From: Corynebacterium yonathiae
GTDB taxonomy: Bacteria; Actinomycetota; Actinomycetes; Mycobacteriales; Mycobacteriaceae
Length of the DNA: 64,000 nucleotides
Reading direction: 5' to 3'
NCBI RefSeq assembly: GCF_027570195.1
Contig: NZ_JAKMUZ010000001.1
Location: 62,001 to 126,000, forward strand
Positions 35,417 through 45,247 of the stretch are shown piece by piece (the stretch's first letter is position 1; each line of letters begins with the position of its first letter). The notes beneath the pieces were generated by a model. It was not told the origin of the DNA. It saw only the letters and a program-made list of their open reading frames with translations, and did no database searches. A program made the translations under genes and the position numbers.

Positions 35417-38230
35417 GTGACTGAAAGCTTGAACTCCTTCGATGCCAAGAAGACCCTTGACGTCAACGGCAAGTCTTATGACTACTTTGACATCAACACC
35501 GTCTCCGGCTTGGAGAAGTTGCCTTACTCCCTCAAGGTGCTAGCAGAGAACCTGCTGCGCAATGAGGACGGCAAGAACGTAACCAAGGACCACATCAACG
35601 CCCTGGCAAACTGGGACCCGGAAGCGGAGCCAGACACCGAAATCCAGTTCACCCCAGCACGCGTCCTCATGCAGGACTTCACCGGCGTTCCTTGCGTTGT
35701 TGACCTTGCCACCATGCGTGAGGCGGTCTCTGCCTTGGGTGGTACTCCAGATCAGGTCAACCCGCTCAACCCAGCTGAGATGGTTATTGACCACTCCGTC
35801 ATCGTTGAGGCCTTCGGCTCCACCGATGCACTGGAAAAGAACGTTGAAATTGAGTACCAGCGCAACGAGGAGCGCTACCAGTTCCTTCGCTGGGGTGCTG
35901 AGAACTTCTCCAACTTCCGCGTTGTACCTCCGGGAACCGGCATCGTCCACCAGGTAAATATCGAGTACCTGTCCCGCGTTGTATTCGACAACGAGGGCCT
36001 CGCTTACCCAGATACCTGTATCGGTACCGACTCCCACACCACCATGGAAAACGGTCTGGGCATTCTGGGCTGGGGCGTCGGCGGCATCGAGGCAGAGGCT
36101 GCGATGCTCGGCCAGCCGGTATCCATGCTCATCCCGAAGGTCGTTGGCTTCAAGCTGACGGGCGAGATTCCAACCGGTGTTACCGCAACCGACGTTGTAC
36201 TTACCATTACTGAGATGCTGCGCGAGCACGGCGTTGTTCAGAAGTTCGTAGAGTTCTACGGCAACGGCGTCAAGTCCGTTCCACTGGCTAACCGCGCCAC
36301 CATCGGCAACATGTCTCCTGAGTTCGGTTCCACCGCGGCGATCTTCCCAATTGATGAGGAGACCACCAAGTACCTCGAGCTCACCGGCCGCCCTCAGGAG
36401 CAGATTGACCGCGTTGAGGCATACGCCAAGGCCCAGGGAATGTGGCTGGAAGAGGATGCCCCGGAGGCAAAGTACTCCGAGTACCTCGAGCTGGATCTGT
36501 CCACCGTTGTTCCTTCTATTGCTGGCCCAAAGCGCCCGCAGGATCGTATCCTGCTGACCGAAGCCAAGGAGCAGTTCCGCAAGGATTTGTCCAACTACAC
36601 CACCGACGAAGTTTGCGTCGACGAAACCTCTGTTGAGGCAAAGCGCATGTCCGCAGAGGGAGGCGCTCCGGAATTGGAGGACGTCACCGGCGGTTTGAAC
36701 AAAGCTCGCGAGGGCCACGGCGAGTCCTCCGCTATTGGCGCAAAGGGCCGTCATTCCAACCCAATTACCGTTGAGTCCCAAAACGGTGGCGAGTTCACCT
36801 TGGACCACGGCATGGTCGCTATCGCCTCCATCACCTCCTGCACCAATACCTCCAACCCATCCGTGATGGTGGGCGCAGGTCTTATTGCCCGCAAGGCAGC
36901 AGAAAAGGGCCTCCAGTCCAAGCCGTGGGTTAAGACCATCTGCGCACCTGGTTCCCAGGTAGTTGATGGTTACTTCCAGCGTGCAGACCTCTGGAAGGAC
37001 CTCGAGGCAATGGGCTTCTACCTCTCCGGCTTCGGTTGCACCACCTGTATCGGTAACTCCGGCCCATTGCCGGATGAGGTATCTGCAGCTATCAATGAGA
37101 ATGACCTTGCTGCCACCGCGGTTCTTTCCGGTAACCGCAACTTCGAGGGTCGCATCTCCCCGGACGTCAAGATGAACTACTTGGCCTCCCCAATCATGGT
37201 CATCGCCTACGCCATTGCCGGCACCATGGACTTTGACTTTGATGCACAGCCCCTGGGTCAGGATAAGGAAGGCAACGATGTCTACCTGAAGGACATCTGG
37301 CCATCCCCGCAGGAGATTGAGGACACCATTCAGTCCGCTATCTCCCGCGAGATGTACGAGGCTGACTACGCCGACGTCTTTAAGGGTGACGAGGCTTGGC
37401 GCAACCTGGACGTGCCGGAAGGTGAGACCTTCAAGTGGGATGAGGATTCCACCTACATCCGCAAGGCTCCTTACTTCGATGGCATGCCTACCGAGCCAAA
37501 CCCGGTTGAGGACATCAAGGGCGCTCGCGTTCTGGCGAAGCTGGGTGACTCCGTCACCACCGACCACATCTCTCCTGCTTCCGCTATTAAGCCGGGCACC
37601 CCGGCTGCGCAGTACCTCGATGAAAACGGCGTTGCACGCAAGGACTACAACTCCCTGGGCTCTCGCCGTGGTAACCACGAGGTCATGATGCGCGGTACCT
37701 TTGCGAATATTCGCCTGGCAAACCAGCTGGTCGATGTCACCGGTGGCTACACCCGTGACTTCACTCAGGAAGGCGGCCCACAGGCCTTCATCTTCGATGC
37801 TTGCCAGAACTACAAAGAAGCCGGCATTCCACTGGTAGTCATCGCTGGTAAGGAGTACGGCACCGGTTCCTCCCGTGACTGGGCTGCAAAGGGCACCAAC
37901 CTGCTCGGCGTCAAGGCTGTAATCACTGAGTCCTTCGAGCGCATTCACCGCTCCAACCTGATCGGCATGGGCGTTATCCCACTGCAGTTCCCACAGGGTG
38001 AGTCCCACGAGTCCTTGGGCTTGGACGGTACTGAAACCTTCGATATTGAGGGCATCACCGCCTTCAATGAAGGCTCCATCCCCAAGACCGTCCACGTCAC
38101 CGCCACCAAGGAGTCCGGCGAGACCGTCGAGTTTGACGCTGACGTCCGCATCGACACCCCGGGTGAGGCTGACTACTTCCGCCACGGCGGCATCCTGCAG
38201 TACGTTCTGCGCCAAATGGTCAAGAGCTAG
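35417..38230 (+). CDS. acn: Aconitate hydratase
   Basis: TCA-cycle enzyme interconverting citrate and isocitrate with a 4Fe-4S cluster. The protein has 937 aa. The cluster cysteines are in [14 protein letters not shown] and [32 protein letters not shown] and [12 protein letters not shown] are substrate motifs. The GTG at 35417 is preceded by GGAG at six bases; an ATG four codons upstream (35405) is an alternative matching the annotated C. glutamicum N-terminus. Repressed by AcnR, encoded next; Fe-S supply comes from the suf cluster at 48-54 kb. Confidence 0.97.
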   Translation: MTESLNSFDAKKTLDVNGKSYDYFDINTVSGLEKLPYSLKVLAENLLRNEDGKNVTKDHINALANWDPEAEPDTEIQFTPARVLMQDFTGVPCVVDLATMREAVSALGGTPDQVNPLNPAEMVIDHSVIVEAFGSTDALEKNVEIEYQRNEERYQFLRWGAENFSNFRVVPPGTGIVHQVNIEYLSRVVFDNEGLAYPDTCIGTDSHTTMENGLGILGWGVGGIEAEAAMLGQPVSMLIPKVVGFKLTGEIPTGVTATDVVLTITEMLREHGVVQKFVEFYGNGVKSVPLANRATIGNMSPEFGSTAAIFPIDEETTKYLELTGRPQEQIDRVEAYAKAQGMWLEEDAPEAKYSEYLELDLSTVVPSIAGPKRPQDRILLTEAKEQFRKDLSNYTTDEVCVDETSVEAKRMSAEGGAPELEDVTGGLNKAREGHGESSAIGAKGRHSNPITVESQNGGEFTLDHGMVAIASITSCTNTSNPSVMVGAGLIARKAAEKGLQSKPWVKTICAPGSQVVDGYFQRADLWKDLEAMGFYLSGFGCTTCIGNSGPLPDEVSAAINENDLAATAVLSGNRNFEGRISPDVKMNYLASPIMVIAYAIAGTMDFDFDAQPLGQDKEGNDVYLKDIWPSPQEIEDTIQSAISREMYEADYADVFKGDEAWRNLDVPEGETFKWDEDSTYIRKAPYFDGMPTEPNPVEDIKGARVLAKLGDSVTTDHISPASAIKPGTPAAQYLDENGVARKDYNSLGSRRGNHEVMMRGTFANIRLANQLVDVTGGYTRDFTQEGGPQAFIFDACQNYKEAGIPLVVIAGKEYGTGSSRDWAAKGTNLLGVKAVITESFERIHRSNLIGMGVIPLQFPQGESHESLGLDGTETFDIEGITAFNEGSIPKTVHVTATKESGETVEFDADVRIDTPGEADYFRHGGILQYVLRQMVKS

Positions 38231-38291
38231 GCGCTTTTCGCACAATCCTTATGCCCACCTGAAGGAGCTAAGGACCTAGCTTCAGTCGATA

Positions 38292-38340
38292 ACGCGGGGT
38301 TGCACCGCACTCCCCAGTGGAGGGCGCTGCGGCCCCGCGT
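38292..38340 (+). terminator. Terminator between acn and acnR
   Basis: ACGCGGGG / CCCCGCGT arms (38292-38299, 38333-38340) around a 33-nt GC-rich loop, followed by T-rich sequence. It would limit acn read-through into acnR. Confidence 0.65.
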
Positions 38341-38422
38341 TTCGTCGCTTATTTTTTATTCTTATTCAAAATTACTGATTTATTATTCTATAGACGTTCC
38401 CCATTAAGGAGATTTGCCTACT

Positions 38423-38998
38423 ATGCCCATCGTCAGCGAATCTGAACTCAGCCGCCGTCGGCACGACATTCTCGTAGGCGCTCGCCGGTGTTTTGCAGAG
38501 CACGGGTACGAGGGAGCTACAGTTCGTCTACTAGAACAGGCAACGGGCAAATCTCGTGGCGCAATCTTCCACCACTTCGGTGATAAAGAGTCTCTCTTTC
38601 TTGCCTTGGCGCAAGAAGATGCCGCCCGTCAGGCAGAAGTCGTAGCTCATAATGGCTTGGTTGAAGTTATGCGTGAGATGCTCCAGCATCCTGAGCGTCA
38701 CGATTGGTTAGCCACTCGCTTGGAAATCACTTCTCTCCTTCGTACCGATCCTTCCTTCGCCGCTAGATGGAAGGAAAACCAGTCGGTTCGTGGCGAGGCC
38801 GTGCGCGCCCGTTTGGCGTCCAATGCGGACAAGGGCCGCCTGCGTGATGACGTCGACATCGACACCTTGGCTATCTATCTAGAGGTGTTTATGGATGGGT
38901 TCATCAACCGGCTCGCCTTGGGCGAGACCGCAGAGCTGGAAAAAGTCCTTGACTTAGTAGAGCAATCCATCCGCGGCGGTCAAGCCAACCTGGATTAA
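38423..38998 (+). CDS. acnR: TetR-family repressor of aconitase, AcnR
   Basis: Transcriptional repressor of acn that responds to citrate/Mg in C. glutamicum. 191 aa from the ATG at 38423 with AAGGAG upstream; a TTG nine bases earlier would sit on the ribosome-binding site. The N-terminal TetR helix-turn-helix spans GARRCFAEHGYEGATVRLLE and continues to GAIFHHFGDKESLF. The rest is the ligand domain. Its operator is recognisable at 35199-35214. Confidence 0.95.
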   Translation: MPIVSESELSRRRHDILVGARRCFAEHGYEGATVRLLEQATGKSRGAIFHHFGDKESLFLALAQEDAARQAEVVAHNGLVEVMREMLQHPERHDWLATRLEITSLLRTDPSFAARWKENQSVRGEAVRARLASNADKGRLRDDVDIDTLAIYLEVFMDGFINRLALGETAELEKVLDLVEQSIRGGQANLD

Positions 38999-39022
38999 TC
39001 TCGCCCCTCCCCACCCCAATGC

Positions 39023-39067
39023 AGCTCCCGGTTGCTTGTTACTTGAAGCGGGCTGTAGCCGGGAGCT
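39023..39067. terminator. Bidirectional terminator between acnR and the ECF ATPase gene
   Basis: AGCTCCCGG / CCGGGAGCT arms (9 bp) with a 27-nt loop containing a further small stem, between convergent genes; TTT follows on the plus strand. Confidence 0.7.
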
Positions 39068-39078
39068 TTCGCCTGTGC

Positions 39079-40215
39079 TCAGCGGCGCGGTGGCGGCAAT
39101 TTCTCCTCCGTGACATCGGCGTAGGTTGATATTTCCGCCACAAACTGAGGATCATGGCAGGTAACCACTAAGGCACTTCCGGACTGTAGGCCGTAGTGGA
39201 TTAGCTGGTGCATGAGCCATCGGTCCGCGGCAGAAAGCAAGGTATCTGGCTCGTCGAGCAGTACTTTCTGGCGGTGCTGCCCAATGACGTGAGCAACTTG
39301 CGCAAGCCGCAGGCGCGACGATGATAAATCTAGGGGATGATCAGCAGGTTTTAATCCCAGCAGATTGCGCAATGTTTCATTGGGCACAAATTCCTCTACC
39401 GTGGAAAAGGCCGCCTGGTCAAACGGCGACTGCATAGCGAGAGCGGGAAGATTTCGTACAACTCCCGCGCCATCAAGCCCGGCGGCGGCGCGCAAGAGCG
39501 ACGTTTTACCGCTGCCATTATCACCGCGCAACCACGTCACCCCGGCTTCCACGGTGGGGATTTCTACGGGACCGACGCTAAAGGTCGTTCCGGTGGGCTG
39601 GGAGAACTGCCACCATTTCTTCTTCTTTGGTCCTCGCCGGGCAGTTAGCGGGCCTATGCTCCCCTGCTGTCCGCGCGTATATATCCGCGGCAGCTCAAGG
39701 GGTGCTACGCGTGGTTCAGCTCCTATGATTTCTCCGCCCAGCTCCGGCCAAGTAGTGCTCGATACGGCAATAACGCAGGTATGCGGCATTGCCTGCAAAA
39801 GGTTAACCACTTGTGCGCGCGACTCTGAGTCGAGACCAGCTGCGGGTTCACAAATGATCATGATCGCGGGCTTGCAGATGGCTACACAAGCTGCGGCTAA
39901 CCTGCGAGTTTGTCCTCCAGACAGCTGCGCAGGGTTATGTTCACTGTAGGAAGAAAGACCCACTGCGCGAAGCATATGCTGCCCGCGGACTTGCATCTCC
40001 TCCGCAGGCACACCCGCGTGTTCCAGGCCTAGTACTACTTCTTCAATGCAGGTCGCGCGTAGGAAACTTATTTGTGCGGAAGCATCCGTGCCGATGATTG
40101 CTGCGGTGGACAGGGATTTTGCTAGCTGCGCCGCAATATCTTCTACTGCTTTATCAGGCTCGACGACTACCTGCACTATCGTCCCAGGGGTGGGCCGAAG
40201 CTGGTCTAGATCCAT
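39079..40215 (-). CDS. ECF transporter ATPase, fused double ABC protein with complementary degenerate halves
   Basis: Energising subunit (EcfA-A' fusion) of an ECF vitamin/nucleobase-type importer, 378 aa. First half: the Walker A position reads VVEPDKAVED (residues 17-26) with no P-loop Gly/Lys, but the signature LSGGQ (98-102) is intact; Walker B has C122 in place of Asp, keeps E123, and the switch His is a Ser (about 152). Second half: Walker A GDNGSGKTS (231-239), Q262, Walker B LLDEP with E322 and H354 are intact, but the signature is DLSSSRLRL (296-304). So one composite ATP site is complete and the other is dead. The start overlaps the ecfT stop by 10 bp. Confidence 0.85.
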   Translation of the reverse strand: MDLDQLRPTPGTIVQVVVEPDKAVEDIAAQLAKSLSTAAIIGTDASAQISFLRATCIEEVVLGLEHAGVPAEEMQVRGQHMLRAVGLSSYSEHNPAQLSGGQTRRLAAACVAICKPAIMIICEPAAGLDSESRAQVVNLLQAMPHTCVIAVSSTTWPELGGEIIGAEPRVAPLELPRIYTRGQQGSIGPLTARRGPKKKKWWQFSQPTGTTFSVGPVEIPTVEAGVTWLRGDNGSGKTSLLRAAAGLDGAGVVRNLPALAMQSPFDQAAFSTVEEFVPNETLRNLLGLKPADHPLDLSSSRLRLAQVAHVIGQHRQKVLLDEPDTLLSAADRWLMHQLIHYGLQSGSALVVTCHDPQFVAEISTYADVTEEKLPPPRR

Positions 40216-40898
40216 CTAATAATCACCACCGCAAGGCACACTAGCGGAATAAGGAGGCGTAAGACTCGGGAGAGCCTCGAATCGGCAACGGGTCGCAACA
40301 AACTGCGTTGCCCTTCCTGGTCGAACCCGATGGCGGCCAGGGCCTGGCCGCGTTGAGTTCCTTGGATGAGGAGGCGAGCGATTACGGGAATAATGACACG
40401 AGAGATAGTACTGCGCCAGGTTATGGTGATTCCAGCTAATTGGTTGGCGTCGCGGACGCAGCGCCAGGCGTGCGCACCTTGTGGCAGGGTCTGTAGGGAG
40501 GACCCAACCACATACGCCACCTTGTGTCCGGCACGGGAGATTTGCAGCCATTTGGCGATATCCGCGATGCGCAGCGCCGCCATCGCTGCGATGAAGCAGG
40601 CCATGAGCGCACAGAAGCGGAGTGTGAGGCTGCCGGCGAGTGCCAGGCCGTCGGCAGTGAGCAAGGGCGCTACTGGGGTCTCACCGTAGGGGGCATGAAT
40701 GACCAGCATGGAAAGGGCGGCTGGAGCGCTTAGCGCAACCGTAGTCAAGGCCACGGAAGCGTTGCGCGTAGACGCGGTACCACAAATAAGGGCGATGAGT
40801 AGCACGCTTGCCGACGCCGCCGGGGTATTTAGTGCCAGAGTGAGAATCCAGCCGCAGGCCGCAATGGTGACCACGGTGGCAGGATGTAGGCGGCTCAT
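40206..40898 (-). CDS. ECF transporter transmembrane subunit EcfT
   Basis: Membrane coupling component, 230 aa. Five or so hydrophobic segments are followed by the cytoplasmic coupling helices; the two Ala-Arg-Gly-type motifs appear as RDANQLAG and QRGQALAAIGFD, both diverged. It overlaps ecfA downstream and is contiguous with the S-component gene upstream (stop and start share bases at 40898), so the three form one operon. Confidence 0.82.
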   Translation of the reverse strand: MSRLHPATVVTIAACGWILTLALNTPAASASVLLIALICGTASTRNASVALTTVALSAPAALSMLVIHAPYGETPVAPLLTADGLALAGSLTLRFCALMACFIAAMAALRIADIAKWLQISRAGHKVAYVVGSSLQTLPQGAHAWRCVRDANQLAGITITWRSTISRVIIPVIARLLIQGTQRGQALAAIGFDQEGQRSLLRPVADSRLSRVLRLLIPLVCLAVVIIRWI

Positions 40899-41644
40899 CA
40901 GCGTGGCTGCAGCGATTCACGGGTGCGTTGCGGCAATGCCTTCACCGCGGCCCAGACGATGAGGAAAACTAGCGCCTTGTCCAGGGGATCTGAGATGAAC
41001 GACTGCAGGGTAACCGAGGCGATGAGGGAATTTCCCAGCTCGCGGAAGAGCGAGACAACCGCACCTGTGCCAAGGCCTGCAGTGCCGCCATAGACAAAGG
41101 CAGCCACCGGAGCGGCGAGCATGCCGGAAATGATGCCGATGATAGCGCCGCTGAGGATGACCCACCACACCTTGGTGAACGCTCCCTTTTTGATTAGAAC
41201 TCCGGACAGGAACCCGGTGGCGGCAGACACCGCAGCGAAGGGCAAGGCGGCGGGGTTAAGCAGTCCCCATACGTCGGAAGACAGCGTTCCGGTAGCCAAG
41301 CCGGCAATGGGGCCGGCGAGCGCGGCTACCAAGATAGTTCCCACAGAATCAATATAAAGGGGAACACCGATACTCCCGATAATTTCGCCCACGACAATAT
41401 TGAGCACTAGTGCTACCGGGATGATGGCAATGGTGCGCGCTGGCAGGGCTGGTACGGTGCCCGCGAGAAGAAGCGCGGCGCCAATCAGGTATCCGGCGAG
41501 GGTAAAAAGCGCTTCGCTGGATCCAGCTACTGATTCCCAGTCGGTAGGGCGTAAAAGTACGAGGTAGATCCAGGTTGCGGCAACGATAAGCGCACCCGCG
41601 AACACCATAGCCCTGCGGGCGGGGCTGAGAGAAAGTTGTGACAC
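40898..41644 (-). CDS. ECF transporter S component (substrate-binding membrane subunit)
   Basis: 248 aa with six or more membrane segments from a GTG at 41644. The segment EIIGSIGVPLYIDSVGTILVAALAGPIAGLATG is typical of S components (proline in the first loop, D-x-x-G-T). The substrate cannot be read from the sequence. It lies 146 bp downstream of a nucleoside hydrolase gene on the same strand, so a nucleoside or nucleobase is the first guess; this is inference. The leader before it is structured (41670-41744). Confidence 0.82.
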   Translation of the reverse strand: MSQLSLSPARRAMVFAGALIVAATWIYLVLLRPTDWESVAGSSEALFTLAGYLIGAALLLAGTVPALPARTIAIIPVALVLNIVVGEIIGSIGVPLYIDSVGTILVAALAGPIAGLATGTLSSDVWGLLNPAALPFAAVSAATGFLSGVLIKKGAFTKVWWVILSGAIIGIISGMLAAPVAAFVYGGTAGLGTGAVVSLFRELGNSLIASVTLQSFISDPLDKALVFLIVWAAVKALPQRTRESLQPR

Positions 41645-41669
41645 GGTAAAAGTCCAAATCCAAAGGAAG

Positions 41670-41744
41670 AAAAAAGGGCAGAGTAAACGCCGACCCCGGA
41701 CGGTGCTGCTTTCCTATGTCACCTCGGAAAGAGAACCCGTACGG
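41670..41744 (-). promoter_or_regulatory. Structured leader with T-tract before the ECF S gene
   Basis: On the minus strand CCGTACGG (41744-41737) can pair with CCGTCCGG (41703-41696) in 7 of 8 positions, enclosing CTTTCC / GGAAAG (41731-41726, 41714-41709). A run of six T follows at 41675-41670, 26 nt before the start codon. This resembles a transcription attenuator or riboswitch. I could not match it to a known class. Confidence 0.4.
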
Positions 41745-41790
41745 TACATGCGCCGCGGATAATAGTAAAGGTTCTGTTGGACAAAAGCCA

Positions 41791-42774
41791 CTAGTGCGAA
41801 GCTAATAGTGCACATCCCCGCGCGAATTCTTGGTGCGCGGCCTCGATATCGGCACTTGTTACAAGGCACGCATTGTCGGCTCGGCCCCAATGGTCGCGCA
41901 GATCCGCAACGCTCGTTCCTCGCAGCAGAGGTGATTGTGCTTCCACATCCATGGTGGTCTCAGTCGCCGCGTAGTCGACCTTTCCTAGAGCAATCATGCA
42001 GGTCAAAAGGTCGTGGATTTGGGCCTGATAGCCCTCCCCTTGCGCCTTATGGAATTCGAAATAGAAACGCAGCGCCTCGGGGAGGATTTGTGTCACGGGG
42101 TGCTCACCCAAAACTTCCATGATTTCTTCCAAGCGCTGCGGAGTAATGAGAAACTGTTCCGTTACTTCGAGGGAACACAATGTGGTGAGGACATTCGCGG
42201 CAGCTGCATGAAAGTGCTGTGCAGCGGCGTGCGGGTCAACCCAGAAATTCCATTCTGCGGTCGGGGTGGTATTTCCGCGGTAATTGACCGCGCCACCCAT
42301 GATGGAAATGGCGCCAAACTGAGCGGCAGCTGGGCTATGGGTTTCTTCAAATGCGGCGAGATTAGTAACCGGTCCGGTCACAATAAGTTGCAGATCGGCA
42401 TGGGCTTCTAATGCTTCGACCCACATCTGCCGCCAATCACGGTCACCCGCCGCGGTGACGGCAGCGGCGGCAGTCTCGGGCGCGGTAGCGTAGCCCAATC
42501 CCGTCGGACCATGGGTCTCAGGAGTTGTGGTGAGATCTACCTTAAGTGGCCCGGGCTGGCCGGGGGCAACGGGGACGTCGGCAAGCGAGCAGAGGTCCAG
42601 AATCCAGCGAGCGTTGGCCGCAGTCTGGAACGCCTCCACGTTGCCGGCCGTGGTGGTAACGCCCACCAGCTCAATTTCCCCGGCATGATGCAACCCCGCC
42701 AAGTACACCAGGGCGAGGCAATCGTCTATGCCGGGGTCACAATCAATGAGTACAGCTGGACGCGAGACAGTCAT
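41791..42774 (-). CDS. Nucleoside hydrolase (IunH/RihABC family)
   Basis: Hydrolyses the N-glycosidic bond of ribonucleosides to base and ribose. 327 aa. The N-terminal calcium/ribose motif DCDPGIDD is intact, and the central VTGPVTNLAAF and C-terminal metal Asp region (HDLLTCMIA) are present. A TAAACT box lies 10 nt before the ATG. The ECF transporter genes follow on the same strand after a structured leader, suggesting a nucleoside salvage module. Purine or pyrimidine preference is not evident. Confidence 0.92.
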   Translation of the reverse strand: MTVSRPAVLIDCDPGIDDCLALVYLAGLHHAGEIELVGVTTTAGNVEAFQTAANARWILDLCSLADVPVAPGQPGPLKVDLTTTPETHGPTGLGYATAPETAAAAVTAAGDRDWRQMWVEALEAHADLQLIVTGPVTNLAAFEETHSPAAAQFGAISIMGGAVNYRGNTTPTAEWNFWVDPHAAAQHFHAAAANVLTTLCSLEVTEQFLITPQRLEEIMEVLGEHPVTQILPEALRFYFEFHKAQGEGYQAQIHDLLTCMIALGKVDYAATETTMDVEAQSPLLRGTSVADLRDHWGRADNACLVTSADIEAAHQEFARGCALLASH

Positions 42775-42794
42775 AATGCCCGCCAGTTTAGCTT

Positions 42795-43469
42795 TTATTT
42801 GACGGAGCCCACCGGATTTTCGCCATCAATGAAGGCAAGCGGGGATTCCGGCAGGGTTTCGCGGCCAAGGGCTTCGACGATGACTTCCGCAACGAGTTCG
42901 CGCGAAGAAGTCAGGGACTCCTTCAGCATCGTATCTTCAATCTGCTCTAGCCCCTTAGCCGGCTCCTCGGTCAGCATCGCTGGTTTGAGGATGAGGTGCG
43001 GATAATCGGCCTGCACAAGCCGGTTATCTACTTCCTTCTTGGACTCGACGTAGGCATACCACTTCTCATCGGCAGGATCCGTGGTTGCTTCCTGGGAACC
43101 AATATAGGAAATCATGACGTAGGCGGGCAGGTTCTTGTCCTCCTGCTGGAGCTTGTCCATAGCATCGAGGGTGGCGAGGGCACCGTCGCGGTCCACAGCC
43201 CAGGTAAGGTCTGCCCCACCACGGCCGCCGTTGCCGGCACCCCAGACAACGGCATCATAAGCGGTGAGAAGCTCCGCCCACTGCTCCACGGTTTGCTCGG
43301 TAATATCCGCCACAACTGGGGTTGCACCGAGCTTTTCAATCTCGGGCTTCTGCTCAGGGTTACGGATAAGGGAATGAACCTCGTGGCCGGCGTCCACCAA
43401 CTTTGGGGCGGTTAGAAGGCCGACTTTGCCGTGTCCACCGATGTACAAAATCTTCTTCTTATCAGCCAT
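42795..43469 (-). CDS. Atypical SDR / NAD(P)-binding NmrA-like protein
   Basis: Rossmann-fold protein of 224 aa. The ATG at 43469 is preceded by GGTGGGGAGG. KKILYIGGHGKVG is the dinucleotide-binding GxxGxxG-type motif, followed by ADITEQ and VVWGAGNGGRGG, and a YVESKKEVD segment supplying the Y-x-x-x-K-like pair. Members are usually oxidoreductases or redox sensors; the substrate is unknown. It lies 20 bp upstream of the nucleoside hydrolase, in the same direction. Confidence 0.85.
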   Translation of the reverse strand: MADKKKILYIGGHGKVGLLTAPKLVDAGHEVHSLIRNPEQKPEIEKLGATPVVADITEQTVEQWAELLTAYDAVVWGAGNGGRGGADLTWAVDRDGALATLDAMDKLQQEDKNLPAYVMISYIGSQEATTDPADEKWYAYVESKKEVDNRLVQADYPHLILKPAMLTEEPAKGLEQIEDTMLKESLTSSRELVAEVIVEALGRETLPESPLAFIDGENPVGSVK

Positions 43470-43587
43470 GCCTCCCCACCGTAACAATGTTGCCGCCTAC
43501 GCGCAGACGGCTTCTTTGCTGAGGCGCCGGTTTTACGGCGCAGGAAAATCACCGCGGCTTGGCCACCAAGCGGTTAGAATTGCACGC

Positions 43588-43857
43588 ATGTATGCCATTA
43601 TGACCGTCACCGGCGCCGATAGCACCGGAATCATCGCCGCGGTGACCACTACCCTTGCAGAACTCGATATCAACGTCATCGACGTCTCTCAGACACTCAT
43701 GGGCGGGTACTTCACCATGATCCTGCGCGTCGAATTTGATGCCGATAAGGTCTCCATCCAGACCATCAAGGAGAAAATGCGCCCCGTGGCGGAGCAAAAG
43801 CACCAGTCCATCCGCATTCAGTCCGAAGACCTCTTCACCGCCATGAATGAAATTTAA
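43588..43857 (+). CDS. ACT-domain protein (UPF0237)
   Basis: Single ACT domain, 89 aa. The beta1-alpha1 segment [19 protein letters not shown] is the small-ligand binding type. TAGAAT ends 7 nt before the ATG at 43588, so the transcript is probably leaderless; longer in-frame readings are rejected on this basis. It is followed 1 bp later by the UPF0210 gene, a pairing conserved in many bacteria. Confidence 0.9.
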   Translation: MYAIMTVTGADSTGIIAAVTTTLAELDINVIDVSQTLMGGYFTMILRVEFDADKVSIQTIKEKMRPVAEQKHQSIRIQSEDLFTAMNEI

Positions 43858-43858
43858 T

Positions 43859-45223
43859 ATGAGCACCCGTTTTAATACCACCAATATTTTGGACACCATC
43901 GAGATGATTGAGAACTATCGTCTCGATATTCGCACCGTAACCATGGGCATCTCGCTCCTGGGATGCACCCGCTCCACCATGGAAGCTACTTGCCAGGCCA
44001 TCTATGACCGCGTCACGCAACAGGCAGGACGGCTTGTTGAGGTATGCGAAGGCATCGAGGGCGAGCTCGGCATCCCCATCGTGAATAAGCGCATTTCCGT
44101 CACCCCCATTTCCTTGGTGGTGGCCGGCGTCGAAGGAAACCCCGTTGATGCAGCAAAGGCACTGGACAAGGCAGCCAAAGAGGTTGGCGTCAACTTCGTG
44201 GGCGGCTACTCTGCCTTAGTTGAAAAGGGCGCTACCACCGCGGAGCAGAAGCTCATTAGCTCCATTCCTGAGGCGCTGGCTACAACGGATGTCGTCTGTT
44301 CCTCCGTAAATATCGCCAGCTCCCGTGCCGGCATCAATATGGATGCGGCAAAGAAGATGGGTGAGGTCATCAAGGAAGCCGCCGAGCTTAGCAAGGACGA
44401 TTCCGCTATTGCCTGCGCAAAATTGGTGGTCTTTGCCAACTCCGTGGGCGATAACCCATTCATGGCTGGTGCCTTCCACGGCATTGAGGAGCCCGATTGT
44501 GTGGTCTCCGTGGGTGTTTCTGGCCCGGGAGTCGTTGACCGCGCCTTGGGTTCTCTCGAGGGCGCCAGCTTGGACCAGGTCGCAGAAGAGGTAAAGAAGG
44601 CAGCATTCAAGATCACTCGCGCCGGACAGCTGGTGGGCACCATGGCCTCTGAACGCCTTGGCGTTCCCTTCGGCATCATCGACCTCTCGCTTGCCCCTAC
44701 CGCTGAATTGGGCGATTCGGTTGCCCATATCCTTGAGCACATGGGCCTAGACCAAGTGGGCACGCACGGTACTACCGCTGCATTGGCTTTGCTTAACGAC
44801 GCCGTAAAGAAGGGCGGCATGATGGCTTGTTCCCGCGTCGGTGGATTGTCCGGTTCCTTCATTCCGGTCTCCGAAGACAAGGGAATGATCGATGCGGTCA
44901 GGTCCGGTTCCATTTCCATGGACAAGCTAGAGGCTATGACCGCTATCTGCTCGGTGGGTTTCGATATGATTGCACTGCCAGGCGATACCTCGGCCGCGAC
45001 AATCTCGGGCATGATCGCCGATGAGGCCGCCATTGGCGTGATGAACCATAAGACCACCGCTGTGCGCGTCATCCCGGTTCCAGGCGCCCAGGTAGGCGAC
45101 GAGGTTAGCTTCGGTGGCCTTCTCGGCTACGCACCCGTTATCCCAGTCAATGAAGTGGGCAACGCGCAGTTCATTAACCGCGGCGGTTTCATCCCCGCTC
45201 CGGTACACGGATTCCGCAACTAA
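43859..45223 (+). CDS. UPF0210 (DUF711, PFL-like) protein
   Basis: 454 aa, cytosolic. The fold is related to the glycyl-radical PFL family (DUF711), but no C-terminal RVAGY-type glycyl radical motif is seen. Conserved stretches are [42 protein letters not shown] and [18 protein letters not shown]. The start is one base after the ACT gene stop. Function unknown; the ACT partner may sense an amino acid. Confidence 0.9.
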   Translation: MSTRFNTTNILDTIEMIENYRLDIRTVTMGISLLGCTRSTMEATCQAIYDRVTQQAGRLVEVCEGIEGELGIPIVNKRISVTPISLVVAGVEGNPVDAAKALDKAAKEVGVNFVGGYSALVEKGATTAEQKLISSIPEALATTDVVCSSVNIASSRAGINMDAAKKMGEVIKEAAELSKDDSAIACAKLVVFANSVGDNPFMAGAFHGIEEPDCVVSVGVSGPGVVDRALGSLEGASLDQVAEEVKKAAFKITRAGQLVGTMASERLGVPFGIIDLSLAPTAELGDSVAHILEHMGLDQVGTHGTTAALALLNDAVKKGGMMACSRVGGLSGSFIPVSEDKGMIDAVRSGSISMDKLEAMTAICSVGFDMIALPGDTSAATISGMIADEAAIGVMNHKTTAVRVIPVPGAQVGDEVSFGGLLGYAPVIPVNEVGNAQFINRGGFIPAPVHGFRN

Positions 45224-45247
45224 GGCCCGTGGCAAACGCGCCGCGGC

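Noticed and set aside
35540..38245. A 901-codon open frame antisense to aconitase
   Set aside because: It lies wholly opposite acn, whose motifs are intact. High-expression codon choice in acn (few codons whose complement is a stop in this frame) explains the openness. The translation has no recognisable motif or promoter.
41645..41790. TPP, FMN, cobalamin or purine riboswitch before the ECF operon
   Set aside because: None of the diagnostic conserved blocks of these classes is present on either strand; left as an unclassified structured leader.
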